Source of the DNA: Anniella stebbinsi | Lineage: Eukaryota > Chordata > Lepidosauria > Squamata > Anniellidae | Assembly: GCA_029215795.1 (NCBI GenBank) | Contig: JARDYH010000002.1 | Location: forward strand, 7,817,501 to 7,881,500 | Direction: 5' to 3' | DNA length: 64,000 nucleotides | The notes under the pieces: model-generated | Database searches by the model: none | What the model was told of the DNA's origin: nothing | The model's input: the letters and a program-made list of their open reading frames with translations, nothing else | Made by a program: the position numbers and the translations under genes | Part shown: positions 9,728 through 19,756 of the stretch, in pieces | How the letters are laid out: every line of letters begins with the position of its first letter | Numbering within the stretch: the first letter of the stretch is position 1

Positions 9728-10614
9728 TGGAAAACCAAAAGGAAGAAAGCATCCACTCAGGGTAAAAAAAGGAAGGGAATCAGGTTCTCCGAATGCTAAG
9801 ATACTTTATTGTTCACGCCCAATGCGTTTTGGCCTATGTTGTTTTTTTCAAGGCCTTCTTCAAGGGATTGGTAAGCGATGTCTGCAGAAAACTCTTAGCA
9901 AGATGATAGTCTCCGGGCTGATCTACACAGTCCTTTGGAACATTTTAAAAAGTATTTTAAAATGTTCCAAATAGGTGCGTTCTAAAATGTCTTAGGCCAC
10001 ATTACCGAGTACTCACATTACAGGAGAACAGTCTTCCGTCTTTAAAGCGGTATGTGCGGTCACACGCTGTTCTGCCCTGTCTCTTTCTCTTTTGTTTTTC
10101 AATGAGTTTAGGGCAAGGCATTGTGGGGGTTGTAGTTCAGTTACCCACGTCCTTCTTAGTTCCTCTGTCATTCCCTAGCAAGTATAGGGCTTAGAATTGT
10201 GGGTGTTGTAGTTCACTGGTCCACTTCCTCTTTCTTCCCCACCAATCAACTGCTAAGCATTTGGGCACCAGTAAAGGAAGCACTGCCCCCATGAATCACA
10301 AACGGTAAGGAAGGACATATTATTTTACTTAAAACGATTTATTAAAAGTGAAACCATTGTATATAACTGAAGTGAGTTTTAAAAAAACTCAGATATGCAA
10401 CGTTATAGGGAGTGCGTCATGTGGCCCAAGGAGTTTTCATAACCCTTATAAAACGTCAAAAACCTCGTATGTAGATCGGCCCTCCTATGATATTCACTGG
10501 CGACATCTCTTACCAACCCCCTGAAGAAGGCCTTGAAAAAACAACATAGGCTGAAATACGTTGGGCGTGAGCAATAAAGTATCTTAGCATTCAGAAAACC
10601 TGCTTCTCTTCCTT
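9728..10614. mobile_element. Penelope-like insertion with inverted terminal arms and 16-bp TSD
   Basis: The direct repeat TTTTAAATTTTGTATA stands at 9712-9727 and 10615-10630, marking an 887-bp insertion in an L2. Arms of about 125 bp (roughly 9765-9893 and 10489-10614) are reverse complements of each other. Each carries, pointing inward to outward, TGAAGA-AGGCC...GGC-(G/A)AAA-(C/U)... 'TTGGGCGTGA(A/G)CAATAAAGTATCTTAGCATTC'. This resembles a hammerhead ribozyme core, which is known from the terminal repeats of Penelope-like elements. No reverse transcriptase or GIY-YIG endonuclease is encoded, so this is a non-autonomous copy. The class assignment is an inference; the insertion itself is plain. 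Confidence 0.7.
9914..10482. mobile_element. Inner MITE-like segment with 'GGGC.GATCTAC' ends
   Basis: The interior of the 887-bp insertion begins GGGCTGATCTACACAG and ends GTAGATCGGCCC. Similar ends bound segments at 17412-17554, 38166-38303 and 44805-45016. No target-site duplication is clear. It also contains two words close to 'gcattgtgggggttgtagttca' (about 10110 and 10190), a palindrome arm seen in small hAT elements. Confidence 0.45.
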
Positions 10615-10745
10615 TTTTAAATTTTGTATACTGTATGTCAATATTTATCCTGTATTTTATGCTGTACTTCTGTGTTTCAGTTTATTATTTTATGAATTTC
10701 TGTAAACTGCCCAGAGAGATTTAGCTATTGAGTAGTACAGAAATT

Positions 10746-11728
10746 CTTTGTGAGTTCCTCTTCACAATTATTCATACAACTAAGGCTCAGAAAAAGGAAC
10801 CACCGCAGAAGTTGTCCAAACAAGAAGCTAAGGAAGCCTTTTATTCTCCCTCTAATATCTCTCATCATTTTGCTATGGAGGGGAAAAAATAACTTGCAAC
10901 TTCAGCACCTAATTCCATAAAATTATCTGTCAAAAGTTGATATTTAATTCCCTAAGCTTGCATTTCTTTTGTAAGATCTTGGAATATTAGGCTACATTTA
11001 CCATTAAATACTTTCTTTTTCTTTTCTTGTATATGTCAAAAATTTATCTCTATTACCCACAAAGTGGGGTAAAAAAACCCCTTTAAACTGTTCCAACTGA
11101 GGCTAGTTCAAACCCGAGGCTTCCTGCTGTTTTCACAGAATATTCTCCACAGAATGGAGCAACCCAGAGTCATGATTTTGCATTTATGTGAGTGAATAAC
11201 TTTATGCCTGCAAAAGAACTTTATTTCTTGCTGATTTCCAGTGGAAATTCCTTTAAGTTGCAGTATTTTTTTCCCCTTTTGCCAATGCCACATTCAAAAT
11301 GGAGACGGGTGTGCTGGTTTTTGGAAGTTTTCCTTCCAATTGGCATTACTGCCTTTAAGTTTTCCAGCTATATCATTTACTACACCTTGCCTAACGGATT
11401 GGGGCCATCAGGTATGTCAAGTACTCTCACTGAGACCGAGGCAGTAAACATGTGTCTGGGCTGAGCCACTTTGGGCTGAAGATGGGGGCTGACATGACTA
11501 TCACAGTATCTGTACATAGAAAGCTAGTATTTCAGGGGCTTGGCTAGATTAGAACCCCTCTCCAGAACAGAGGGATGTGCTATGGCCAGGGAGATGCCAT
11601 AACACATCCCCAAAGGAGCTTAGACATTGCTTAGACATTGGAGGCTCAGATGTTTGCAGTGGCTTAGCGTGCTGTCTGCCAGCTGTGTCTGGCTGAATGG
11701 ATGTGGCCATTCCTTGGACAGAGACAGT
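10746..11728. other. No gene recognised
   Basis: Unique-looking AT-rich sequence. Frames at 11192-11464 overlap on two strands and lack any domain. Confidence 0.45.
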
Positions 11729-12165
11729 GACCCGGTTCAGACAACACAGAGCCAGTGTGGTATAGTGGCTAGAGTGTTGGACTGGGAGTCAGGAGATCCA
11801 GGTTCTAGTCCCCACTCGGCTATGGAAGCTCACTGGGTGACTTTGGGCCAGTCACAGCCCCTCAGCCCAACCTACCTCACAGGGTTGTTATGAGGATAGA
11901 AATGGAGAGGAGGAGGGTTATGTATGCTGCCTTGGGGTTCCTTGGAAAAAAAAGGAGGGATATAAATGTAATAAATAAAATAAATAAAAAAACACTAAGC
12001 CATAGTGGTTATGCATTTTGAGCTAAACGTTATGACTTAGTGTGTTGAGTGAACCATTCCTAGCCATGGTGGCTTCATAACCATGGTTTAAACGTGCTCA
12101 CTAACCATTTGCTGCAAAAGGGTTAGTGGCCTAATCATGGCTTAGCATGTCGCCTGAACAGGCCC
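11729..12165. mobile_element. MITE with 'CTGTTCAGACAACACTAAGCC' type ends, split by a SINE
   Basis: The left end GACCCGGTTCAGACAACAC and right end GCCTGAACAGGCCC are imperfect inverted repeats. The body ('ccatagtggttatgcattttgagctaaacg...aaccatttgctgcaaaagggttagtggcctaa') matches the uninterrupted copy at 30997-31192. A tRNA-derived SINE occupies 11748-11990. Confidence 0.7.
11748..11990 (+). mobile_element. tRNA-derived SINE with L2-like tail
   Basis: The head is tRNA-like: 'gccagtgtggtatagtggctagagtg' holds an A-box-like word, and GGTTCTAGTCCCC at 11801-11813 is close to the B box GGTTCRANNCC. Both are internal RNA polymerase III promoter elements. The body has 'tgggccagtcacagcccctcagccc' and the tail is 'tgccttggggttcctt...ggatataaatgtaataaataaa', like L2 ends, which fits mobilisation by L2. 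AACAC is duplicated at 11743-11747 and 11991-11995. Confidence 0.85.
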
Positions 12166-12278
12166 AGTCTAACCAAGACTTCCTCAACCTCTTTACCATC
12201 CAGATGTGTTGGATAACAAATTGCATCGTCCCCAGAGAGCCTGGGGAATATATATCATTCAGGATAGAAAGCTGTGAC

Positions 12279-12713
12279 TAGGAATGTTAATCTATTCCGT
12301 GTGTGGTTTGCGTTTTGTCTGACATCTTTCATTCCGTTGCTCGTTGACGGAAACCGATTCCCCGACTTTGAAAAAGTACACAAAAGCATCCATCACAATT
12401 TACATGACTTTTGCTGGTACACACTATTTCCTGATTATTATTTTTCTGATGCTACACAGCAGAGCCCAAAGAGAAATCAGAGATGTATAAAAAGACGGGT
12501 GGGTGCACGTAAAAAAGATATATAATGTTAGCATCTTTTCCACATACTTTCATATGGCTACATTTGCATACAAATCCAGAAACTAAAAACAAACAAAAAA
12601 TCAAATAGCTTGCAAGTCTGCACAACTCAGAAGATGCCAGTCTGCTGCAATCTGTGGGTCAGGGACATAGAAATCCAAAGTCCCTTGAATTCATTTCAGA
12701 TTTCAGATCCCTA
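12279..12713. mobile_element. Degenerate hAT element, 435 bp, near-perfect 8-bp TSD
   Basis: The left end is TAGGAATGTTAATC and the right end, read inverted, is TAGGGATCTGAAATC. The flanks are GCTGTGAC (12271-12278) and GCTGTCAC (12714-12721), seven of eight matching. This is the hAT size of duplication. The interior is AT-rich and non-coding. It belongs with the TAGGGATG-ended elements at 30.3 and 58.6 kb. Confidence 0.7.
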
Positions 12714-12799
12714 GCTGTCACTGCTCTCTTGTAGGATCCTGAACCCCTTTCATCCTGAGTGCCAAATTCCACTTTGGAGACGCTCTTGGGTGCAGCTGC

Positions 12800-13088
12800 C
12801 TAGACAGGTGGGTTAAGAGTGGCTTCTGGGGCCCTGCTCCACTGCACACCAATGCTATCCTTCAGGCTGACAGGTGCAAAAGACAAGGTCTTTTCGGTGG
12901 TGGCACCATCACCGTGGAACTCCCTTCCATGGGGAATGCCTCTGGCTCTATTGCTGGGTAGTTTTAAAAGGATTTTTAAAGCCCTGGTTGTTTTCATCTG
13001 CTTTTACCAATCCATTTGAAATCGCCCTAGACATTTTGAATCCAATTTGTCTTTTCTAGGTGTCGCTGCCTTCATTGTCTTATTGTTG
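12800..13088 (+). mobile_element. L2 LINE, end of reverse transcriptase frame
   Basis: Plus-strand translation around 12830-13015 reads '...TGAKDKVFSVVAPSPWNSLPWGMPLALLLGSFKRIFKALVVFI'. This is the C-terminal L2 motif (a hydrophobic 'F.V.AP..WNSLP' followed by 'F+R.LK'). It then runs into the L2 untranslated region and is cut at about 13088 by GC-rich sequence. The catalytic domain is absent. Confidence 0.75.
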
Positions 13089-13089
13089 G

Positions 13090-13567
13090 ATGGGTGGGGC
13101 AGGCGGCCTGCGCGGGGCGGGCGGCCTGCGCGGGGCGGGCGGCAGCGCGAGGCACTTACCTGCTGGGGCGTCCGCTTCCCTCCAGTGCTCGGAATCTACT
13201 GAGAAACAGGCTTCGCGGCCTGTCCCTCAGTAGTGCACCGGGTGATGACGTCATCACCTGGCGCGCTACTGAGAGACAGGCCAGGAAGCCTGTTTCTCAG
13301 TAGATTCTGAGCACCAGAGGGAAGCGGACGCCCCGCCCGGTAAAGAGCGCGGGGGCAGGCAACGAGGGTGCGGCGTGGCGGGGGGGGCGCGGGGGGCGGG
13401 GGGTGTGGCGAGGGGGGGCGGGCGGGGGGGCGCGAGGCATGCAGGCGGGGGGAGCGGCGCGGGTCGGGGCAGCACGGGCGCGCGGTGGGGGGTTGTTTTG
13501 GATGGGTGGGTGGGGTGGCGGGGGGGGGGGGGTCCGGGTTTTGGATCCTCAAAATCTGGTCACTCTA
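13090..13567. mobile_element. 5'-truncated CpG-rich hAT element (same right end as the 38.8-kb element)
   Basis: The right end 'gtccgggttttggatcctcaaaatctggtcactcta' corresponds to the right end of the intact hAT at 38836-39436, including the inverted CTAGAGTGACCAGAT terminus. No left terminus is present, so the element is truncated against the L2. The interior contains tandem 'gcggcctgcgcggggcgg' words, a 190-bp palindrome and a G-rich tract. Frames through this region on either strand are composition artefacts. Confidence 0.7.
13155..13344. promoter_or_regulatory. 190-bp CpG-rich palindrome centred on a perfect CRE
   Basis: The dyad lies between 13249 and 13250, inside TGACGTCA (13246-13253), the consensus site for CREB/ATF proteins. 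CTTACC at 13155-13160 mirrors GGTAAA at 13339-13344 exactly, so the 95-bp arms pair without indels. On each strand a splice-donor-like GGTAA(G/A) therefore points outward. That it acts as a bidirectional promoter is inference; the symmetry and the motif are seen directly. Confidence 0.75.
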
Positions 13568-13754
13568 GATACGTCTCCAGTGTCCTGTCCCCCAAAGGAA
13601 GCTAAAAGTGATGGCAGTGCCCCTGGAACCTTTCTCTCAATTGGGGAATTGAGGAGCCTGTAACGCTACAACAGAATGACTCTGCTGCTTGAAATACAGT
13701 TCTAAAGGAAAACAGTCCATTTAGAGCAAGGGGAATCTGAAATTAGGAGTGAGC

Positions 13755-14645
13755 AGTGAAGGGGCCAAGTTGCCGATGACACCAAATTATTTAAGGTGGT
13801 TAAACAAAATAAAACAAAAGGTTTGTGAGGAGCTCCAAAAGGATCTCTCCAAGCTGGGAGAGTGAGCACCCAAATGGTAGATGTGGTTCAATGTAAGCGA
13901 GTGTAAAGTGATGCACGTTGGGACAAAAACTACAACAAATTCAAGTATGATCTGATGGGATCAGAGCTGCAGTGACTGATCATGAAAGTGATCTTGGGGT
14001 TGTGATGGACAACTCCATGAAAATGTCAACCCAGTGCGTTGCTGCTGTAAAGAAGGCAAACTCCATGTTAGGCGTTACTGGAAAATTGAGATAAAACTGC
14101 CAGTATCATACTGCCTTTATACAAATCTATGGTGTGATAACATTTAGAAAATTGTGTACAGTTCTCAAAAGAGATATTGTAGAACTGGAAAAGGTGCAGA
14201 AATGAGCAAAGGACTGGACCATCTCCCCTATGAGGGAAAGTTACAACAGCTGGGAATGTTTAGCTTGGAAAAAAGGAGGCTAAGGGGAGACATGACAGAG
14301 GTGTACAAAATTATGCATGGTGTGGAGAAGGTGGATGGGGAGACATTTTCTCCCTCTCTCAAAATACTAGAACCCAGTGGGGTCATCCCATGCAGGTGGT
14401 TGGTGGGAGATTCAGGACAAATAAAAGGAAGTCCTTCTCCACACAGCGCATAGTTAAATTATGGAATTCGCTACCACAAGATGTAGTGACGGCCACCACT
14501 TTGGATGGCTTTAAAAGGGGATTGAATAAATTCCTGGAATATCAACAGCAAGTAGCCCTGATGGTTATGTTCTACTTCCAGTATCTAGAGGGCTAGATGG
14601 ACCCTTGGTCTGATCCAGCAGGGCTCTTCTGATGTTCTTATGATG
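13755..14645 (+). mobile_element. CR1-type LINE, 3' 890 bp including reverse transcriptase C-terminus
   Basis: Early frames match the CR1 segment 'CKVMHVGTK...LGVVMDNSMKMSTQCVAAVKKANSMLG'. Next comes '[36 protein letters not shown]', then the '3' RT tail 'FSTQRIVKLWNSLPQDVV', and an untranslated end 'ttggtctgatccagcagggctcttctgatgttcttatg'. Frameshifts and stops break it. It is the longest CR1 here but lacks the catalytic YxDD region. Confidence 0.85.
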
Positions 14646-15179
14646 GATAATCCAGTATTTGCTATGCAGCTAGGAACTGGGATGTTGGAGAAACCTGCAA
14701 ATGCCTGAAATGAGGTTGGATTTCTTTGAATCCATCTGGCTTTTTCAGAGTTGCACAGATTCTGTGGACCAGGTTTAAAAAAGAAACAAATTTGGGGGGG
14801 GGGGGGGGATTAGCGCTAATGCACACTTGTGCAAGTGGAATGAAATTCTCATACATCCCTAAAGAAATCCAATTCTGTCAATGAGCCGACAATGTAACGA
14901 CTGGCACCTGACAATCTATGAAACACAGAAAGAATAGAGTGAACAAAATATGTACATCTCTAGCTAGCAACGAATGCAGAAGTGCATTACAAAGCCAGGA
15001 TCACTCTCTGGGTGAGGATCCCAGTGTGAGCACTGTTGAAATGTGGATTTAAAAATGTAAGCTACTGAAGAAGGCAGGGGAGGAGGAAAAGGGGGGGAGG
15101 TAGGTCTAATTATTTATTTAGCTTTCTGCCTAGGATGGAAGAGAAAACAAATGAGATGGCTCCCAGCTGGTGAGGGGTG
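14646..15179. other. No gene seen; poly-G tract at about 14793
   Basis: Unrecognised sequence with a 16-base G run. Confidence 0.45.
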
Positions 15180-15425
15180 GGGAAATCATAGTAAATAAAA
15201 ATCTATTTACCTTTGTAACAACTTGTCATAAATTATGAATGCAGAGGTGTCAGAAATTTGCATAGAAGATATACACCATCCTTATTTAATCCCTTCACGT
15301 GGGGCCAGAGCTTTTCATATGAAAATGTATTCAAGTAGTGCAGAGGGGCCAGCCTGGTGCTTGAAATCTCTAATAAGCAATGACCGAGGTTACGTCGCAT
15401 GGGGAAATGATTTTACTGATTAAAG
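15180..15425. other. Candidate conserved non-coding element
   Basis: A repeat-free stretch with words typical of developmental enhancers: AATTATGAATGCA, the octamer-like ATTTGCAT (15256-15263), and several TAAT cores. It lies between a gene-free zone and a GATA microsatellite. The overlapping 62-residue frame has no domain. The evidence is compositional only. Confidence 0.3.
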
Positions 15426-15548
15426 AGGAAGGAAACCCAAGTCTGCTCTGTCCATTGTAGCATCTTTTACCTTCTTCAAACTGCAGTAAAGATAAGGGAA
15501 AAAATAGGGTTTTATCTAGCCCTAAGCTCTTTAAAGTTAAGCAATATA

Positions 15549-15605
15549 GATGATAGATAGATAGATAGATAGATAGATGATAGAGATAGATGATGATAGA
15601 TAGAT

Positions 15606-15660
<55 letters not shown>

Positions 15661-15661
15661 C
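15549..15661. repeat. (GATA)n microsatellite, interrupted
   Basis: Tandem GATA/GATG units over about 110 bases; the frame across it encodes a YLSI repeat with no meaning. Confidence 0.95.
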
Positions 15662-16027
15662 CCACTTATTTCAGTGCTGGGAGACATGTTCAATAGCACA
15701 AACCTACACTGATCTACTCAGAAGCAAACCCATTATGTGATAAAATAGAGTCCTGTGGAAATTCCATACCAAAGGGGTTGAGTGTGGTGCCTATGGATAC
15801 CAATATGCAGCCAGGCAGCTTTCTTGGTGCCCACCATGGTGCCGTACCCCTCCCACTGAAAAATAAATTAAGACTTTTTTGTGTGAAGTAGGTTTTGTTG
15901 ATGCTGAAAACTGTAGGTTCAATGTGCTTCGGCATCAATACCACCCTTGCCTTAGACTCAGTCATTTGGGCAGGGTACTTGTCATTTTGCAGGCCTCTCA
16001 GAGGGACATGCACGCCTGTAATCTTAC
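15662..16027. other. No gene recognised
   Basis: Unrecognised sequence. A 99-residue minus-strand frame lacks any domain. Confidence 0.4.
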
Positions 16028-16114
16028 ATAAATGGCCACTTTATGGCTGACATTTATGTCAAACATCTTTTACTTAAAACAACAAGCTGCCATTTTTACA
16101 TAAAATGGCAGCTT
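16028..16114. repeat. Two adjacent hairpins, probable small transposon core
   Basis: The first is CATAAATG...CATTTATG (16028-16060). The second, at 16084-16114, has arms AAGCTGCCATTTT and AAAATGGCAGCTT, 13 perfect pairs around a 5-base loop. They are too short for a microRNA precursor and look like the core of a foldback element. Confidence 0.5.
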
Positions 16115-16234
16115 GCTGAGGAGTCGGCCAGCTGTGCGCCGCTTGCTAGGCACCCACAGGCTGTCCGTCAGCTCAACTAGGGAGCTAAACAGGGTTGGAC
16201 AAGTGGTGTTCATCCAGCACATGGTTATTTACCC

Positions 16235-16370
16235 ATCCCTACATGGGAGGAAGGGTGCTTTTGCACTCATGCCCTGCTTGTAGGTTTCCTGCGGCCACTG
16301 TGTGAACAGAATGCTGGACTAGATGGACCCTCGGTCTGATCCAGCATGGCTCTTCTTATGTTCTTACCTC
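16235..16370 (+). mobile_element. CR1-type LINE 3' end
   Basis: 'catgggaggaagggtgcttttgcactcatgccctgcttgtaggtttcc' to 'cggtctgatccagcatggctcttcttatgttctta'. It is the same tail family as at 655-882. Confidence 0.8.
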
Positions 16371-16387
16371 CTGAGTCTCCAGATAAG

Positions 16388-16758
16388 AGTCTCAGGTAGG
16401 GTGGCCAGGTGAGCTCTTTCATAGAGGGCAGTCCTCTGTGTGAAGAGCTGCCGGAGGACCATCCTCTATTGACAGTGTTCTTTAGCTGAAGGCCTGTCCT
16501 GTCCAATTCCAGTTGAAGGATAAAAAAAACCCAGAGGAACACTTGTCCATCAATGGTTAGCACCTGGAAAGCAGTCTGAAGGAGCACCCCCACTCATCAC
16601 CTGCACCCACTCTTCTGCACAATGATGAGATGCAATATATTTCTGATTAAATTACAACTATTTCCAAATTTGCAATTATACATGTAAATTGGGACATGCA
16701 AATGTTTTGCAAATCTCTGTCCTCTTTTTTTGGTGATTCGTAAGTGGCCATCCTGGTT
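16388..16758. mobile_element. Possible hAT remnant with TAGGGTGGCCAGGT end
   Basis: The left end TAGGGTGGCCAGGTGAGC resembles the common hAT terminus of this window. A candidate right end GGCCATCCTGG lies near 16747. No duplication is visible and the interior ('gagggcagtcctctgtgtgaag...') matches nothing else here. Confidence 0.3.
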
Positions 16759-16893
16759 ACAGGAGAACTGGCAACTATGCCCCATCTCCATGGGGCAGCT
16801 TTGAGGCCTGCCCCATAATATCTAAAAAGCTGTGGAACCCACTGACCCCCAAGTTGCAAACAGATGCACTCAAAGGGCTCATCTGCATCTAAG

Positions 16894-16919
16894 GGGAGGG
16901 AGGGAGGGAGGGAGGGGGA
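16894..16919. repeat. (GGGA)n microsatellite
   Basis: Six GGGA units followed by GGGGGAG. Confidence 0.9.
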
Positions 16920-17179
16920 GTATCATGGACTTACCTGCTTCTGCGACCTTCTCCCAGCATCTAGACAACAATGCGACATCCCTTTTCCCTTACGAGACAT
17001 CGTGGGTGCCATTTTTTTAAGAGGAGCCACTGCCCCGATACCTTCCGGTGAGAAAGGTAAGGAACCCCCCTGCCAAACCCCACACCCACCCCACCCCTGC
17101 CATCCTGGGGAGGGCAAAATTACTGCCCTCCCACCCCGCATGGCTCTGTGCCTTTTTCAGGACCCGGGAGTGCATCGTA

Positions 17180-17350
17180 CATCAGTTGTGGTCCTCTGGA
17201 TTATCCTGGAACCATGGAAAAACCAGGATATCCCCAGTTTCCTTTATCCCAGGGTCATCCCTAGGTCATCTCCAGTTGATCTTGGGATCCCCTGTGCATC
17301 ACATGGACACACAGGGACAACCTAGAGACGACCCCAGGAGAAACATCTGG
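17180..17350. mobile_element. Remnant of the 'CCCTGTGCAT' palindromic MITE
   Basis: 'gggatcccctgtgcatcacatggacacacagggacaa' and neighbouring 'ccaggatatccccag' words resemble the better-preserved palindrome at 40480-40840. Confidence 0.4.
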
Positions 17351-17411
17351 TGTAGACATGGCCAAAGTCTCTGGGTTGCAGGAAAGGCCAAGCAAGCTGC
17401 TAGAGGGTGCT

Positions 17412-17554
17412 GGGACCGATCTACACCAAGCAGGATACAACACTTTGGAAACTTTTTGAAAACTGTATATGGAGTGTGTCCTGGGCCCCAATAGTCGACA
17501 CTACTGTTATAAACCATTTTAAACCTTTTTAAAGCAGTAGTGTAGATCCTGCCC
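17412..17554. mobile_element. MITE with 'GGGaCCGATCTACAC' ends
   Basis: GGGACCGATCTACACC at the left and GTGTAGATCCTGCCC at the right are inverted. Inside, 'cactactgttataaaccattttaaac' recurs in the 38.2-kb copy. Non-coding. Confidence 0.55.
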
Positions 17555-17559
17555 TGGTC

Positions 17560-19756
17560 TATATAGAGTCAATCCTTAAACGAGCTAAGGTAAGCTTGCC
17601 AAAATGGGTCCATAAATGCAGGCAAAACATATTTCCCTTCACTGAAGGGAAGAAAGAATAAGTGCAGAAATGAGAAGCCTGCTGCATGTGGTTATATTTT
17701 TTTAACTTCCTAAACACACCCACACACATACACACATACACACACATCAACGAAGAATCCCACCTTCTAAACCGTGTGAACCAGCGTCGACTTTTAAATA
17801 TATATTTAAAATAATTGATTGACACTCCAAGGTAATACTTTTTTTAAAAAAAAAATCCTCCAATTAAACAAAGCAAATTTAATTTTAAGTTTAATTAAAA
17901 GGAAATTTAATTAGAAAGAAGATTAAATTTTAATTAAATTCCTTCAAAATCCTTATCCATGCCTCCGCTGCTAATATTTCTCTCAGAACCAAATCCCTTC
18001 TTAATATTCTTAAATTCTATTCTAGTAAACTTCTCCTTTATATTTAAATCATATCTGCCTGGGTGAATGTTCTCTCTACTGGGGAAAGAGGAACAAAAAT
18101 CATTATGCTTTTTAAACTACTTGAAGAGTGCTGCCGTTCCAGTGTGTGAGTTGGCTGCAGCCAGCAGAAAACTTAGGTGTGCATAAGAATAAGCTCTGCA
18201 AAATTACAACTGCATGAAGAATGAACCCTGCTGGATCAGGCTATGCCAGTGTCCTTTTTTCAGTCATGGCCTACTAGAGGTCTCTGAAAAGTTCACAAGC
18301 AGGACATGGAGGCGACAGCCAGGGATGGCCCTACCATGAGGCAGACTGAGGAAACTGCCTCGGGTGGCAACAGCCGGAGTGCAGCAGCAGCAACCCGCTG
18401 GCCATTTCTTCTGAGCCCCCAACCATCCTTCTCTGCTGTAGGGCAGAGCTGTGTAGGCCACATAGGCTGCCCTGCACCCCCTAATCTGGCCTTCCCTCAG
18501 ATGGGGCGGAGGACATTGATTCATCATCAGTGTGGAATCACAATTCAGCTGCCAGTCCGGTTCACTTGAGTATGTGGAATGGGGATAGGTGCCATCGGCA
18601 AAACGTGGACCAGTCCTGGCAAAACCCCTTTCTTATTGCTTCTCCCCAGCAGATCTGGTATTCAGAGAATCACCCACAGCCAACTTGAACAAGAAACTTT
18701 AGATGGTGGATACGGTGGGTTATGCCAGCCCCTGGAGTAGGTTAATCAATGTCTCCCAGACTCCGTTGTCAGTTGTAGGCTCCACAATCATCCACCCCTG
18801 ACACACACAGAAGCCTGGCATGTTTGGGAGATGTCCCCAGATGAAGTTAGGCTTGTCCTCCAGGCCCTCCAGAACAGTAAAACTTGGACAACATCATTGA
18901 CGCATCAAGATGCTGAAGACGCTTCTAGGCACATGAGGGCTGGGACCTGGTGGTAGGCCTTGATATTGCAGCAGATCCCAGGCCCAGCATTGAAATCATT
19001 GGATAACATGGCATTACAAAAGCTTGACAGGCTCCGGGAATTTGGTGGGCTCCCCTATGAGGATGGAAATACAAAGGTGTCATGGGATACAACCCCAATA
19101 TTTCTCTGACAGTAGCTTTCAGGCCTCTTCATCACTGGGGATTTGGTCTTTGGGTACCGCAAGTTCTGCTGGCTGTTGTTCTGCTCTGAGTTCATGTAAA
19201 GCTCCCCCCCCCCCCATCGCTAATTGAACTTGGAGAGAAGACAGCTGAGGTTCCTCTTGTTTAGAGATGGATCAGTCCATTTTGGTTCCTCCCAGATTTT
19301 CATCCTTCTAATTTTAAAACATTCGCAATTTATTGCCAAAATGGGATGAAATAGATTTAAAGTCTGTGTGAAAACGTATATGCATTTTAGTGCACATTTC
19401 TCCTGTACTGGTGGTACCCAAGATTTCAGAGGTTCAGTCCTTCCTGGATTGGAATAGGATCTTTATGGTCATAGACCCCCCTCTCTGGAATTCCCTAACT
19501 CCACAAAGCCTTAGTTTTCAGCACCTACCAAAAACATGCCTTTTCCAAAAGGCATTCCCAGGAAGGTAATCTTGTCTTCTACATCACTGAGACATTTCTT
19601 TAACATAAGCAATTACCAAATATTGTTAAATCAATCAATCAATCAACAATGCATTTTGGTGCACAATTTTGCCAAATACACACATTCTTTGCAAGCAAGT
19701 ATCCTTAATGTGAAGCATTATTTACCTTATTTTCATTAATATATGTGTGTTTGTGC
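17560..19756. other. No gene recognised; AT-rich block 17820-17960
   Basis: An imperfect (CA)n lies at about 17715-17750, a very AT-rich block at 17820-17960, and a poly-C run near 19206. Frames at 18264-18569 overlap on both strands with no domain. A piece from 19265 begins TAGAGATGGATCAG and may be another hAT end, but I found no partner. Confidence 0.4.

Larger units (their letters stand above)
9540..10745 (+). mobile_element. L2 LINE 3' end interrupted by an 887-bp insertion
   Basis: The left part (9540-9727) resembles the end of the L2 reverse transcriptase and the start of its 3' untranslated region ('ctttctactcccaggcatttaatgg ... gtaaattgttttaaattttgtat'). The right part (10615-10745) finishes with 'tttctgtaaactgcccagagagatttagctattgagtagtacagaaatt', the L2 terminal motif. 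Between them lies a separate element flanked by a copy of 16 bases of this L2. Confidence 0.7.

Noticed and set aside
9914..10482. Harbinger assignment for the 'GGGC.GATCTAC' MITEs
   Set aside because: Flanking 3-bp matches differ between copies, so the superfamily cannot be decided here.
11751..11822. tRNA gene-like A and B boxes
   Set aside because: The cloverleaf is incomplete and the sequence continues into a SINE body and tail with a target duplication, so it is a SINE head.
13196..13552. 118-codon proline-rich frame and overlapping glycine-rich frames
   Set aside because: GC-rich transposon and G-tract sequence; peptides are low complexity.
15549..15661. Array-like structure reminiscent of CRISPR
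   Set aside because: It is a tetranucleotide microsatellite without spacers, in a vertebrate genome.
16084..16114. MicroRNA-like hairpin
   Set aside because: The stem is only 13 bp and the flanks do not extend it; it fits a foldback remnant.
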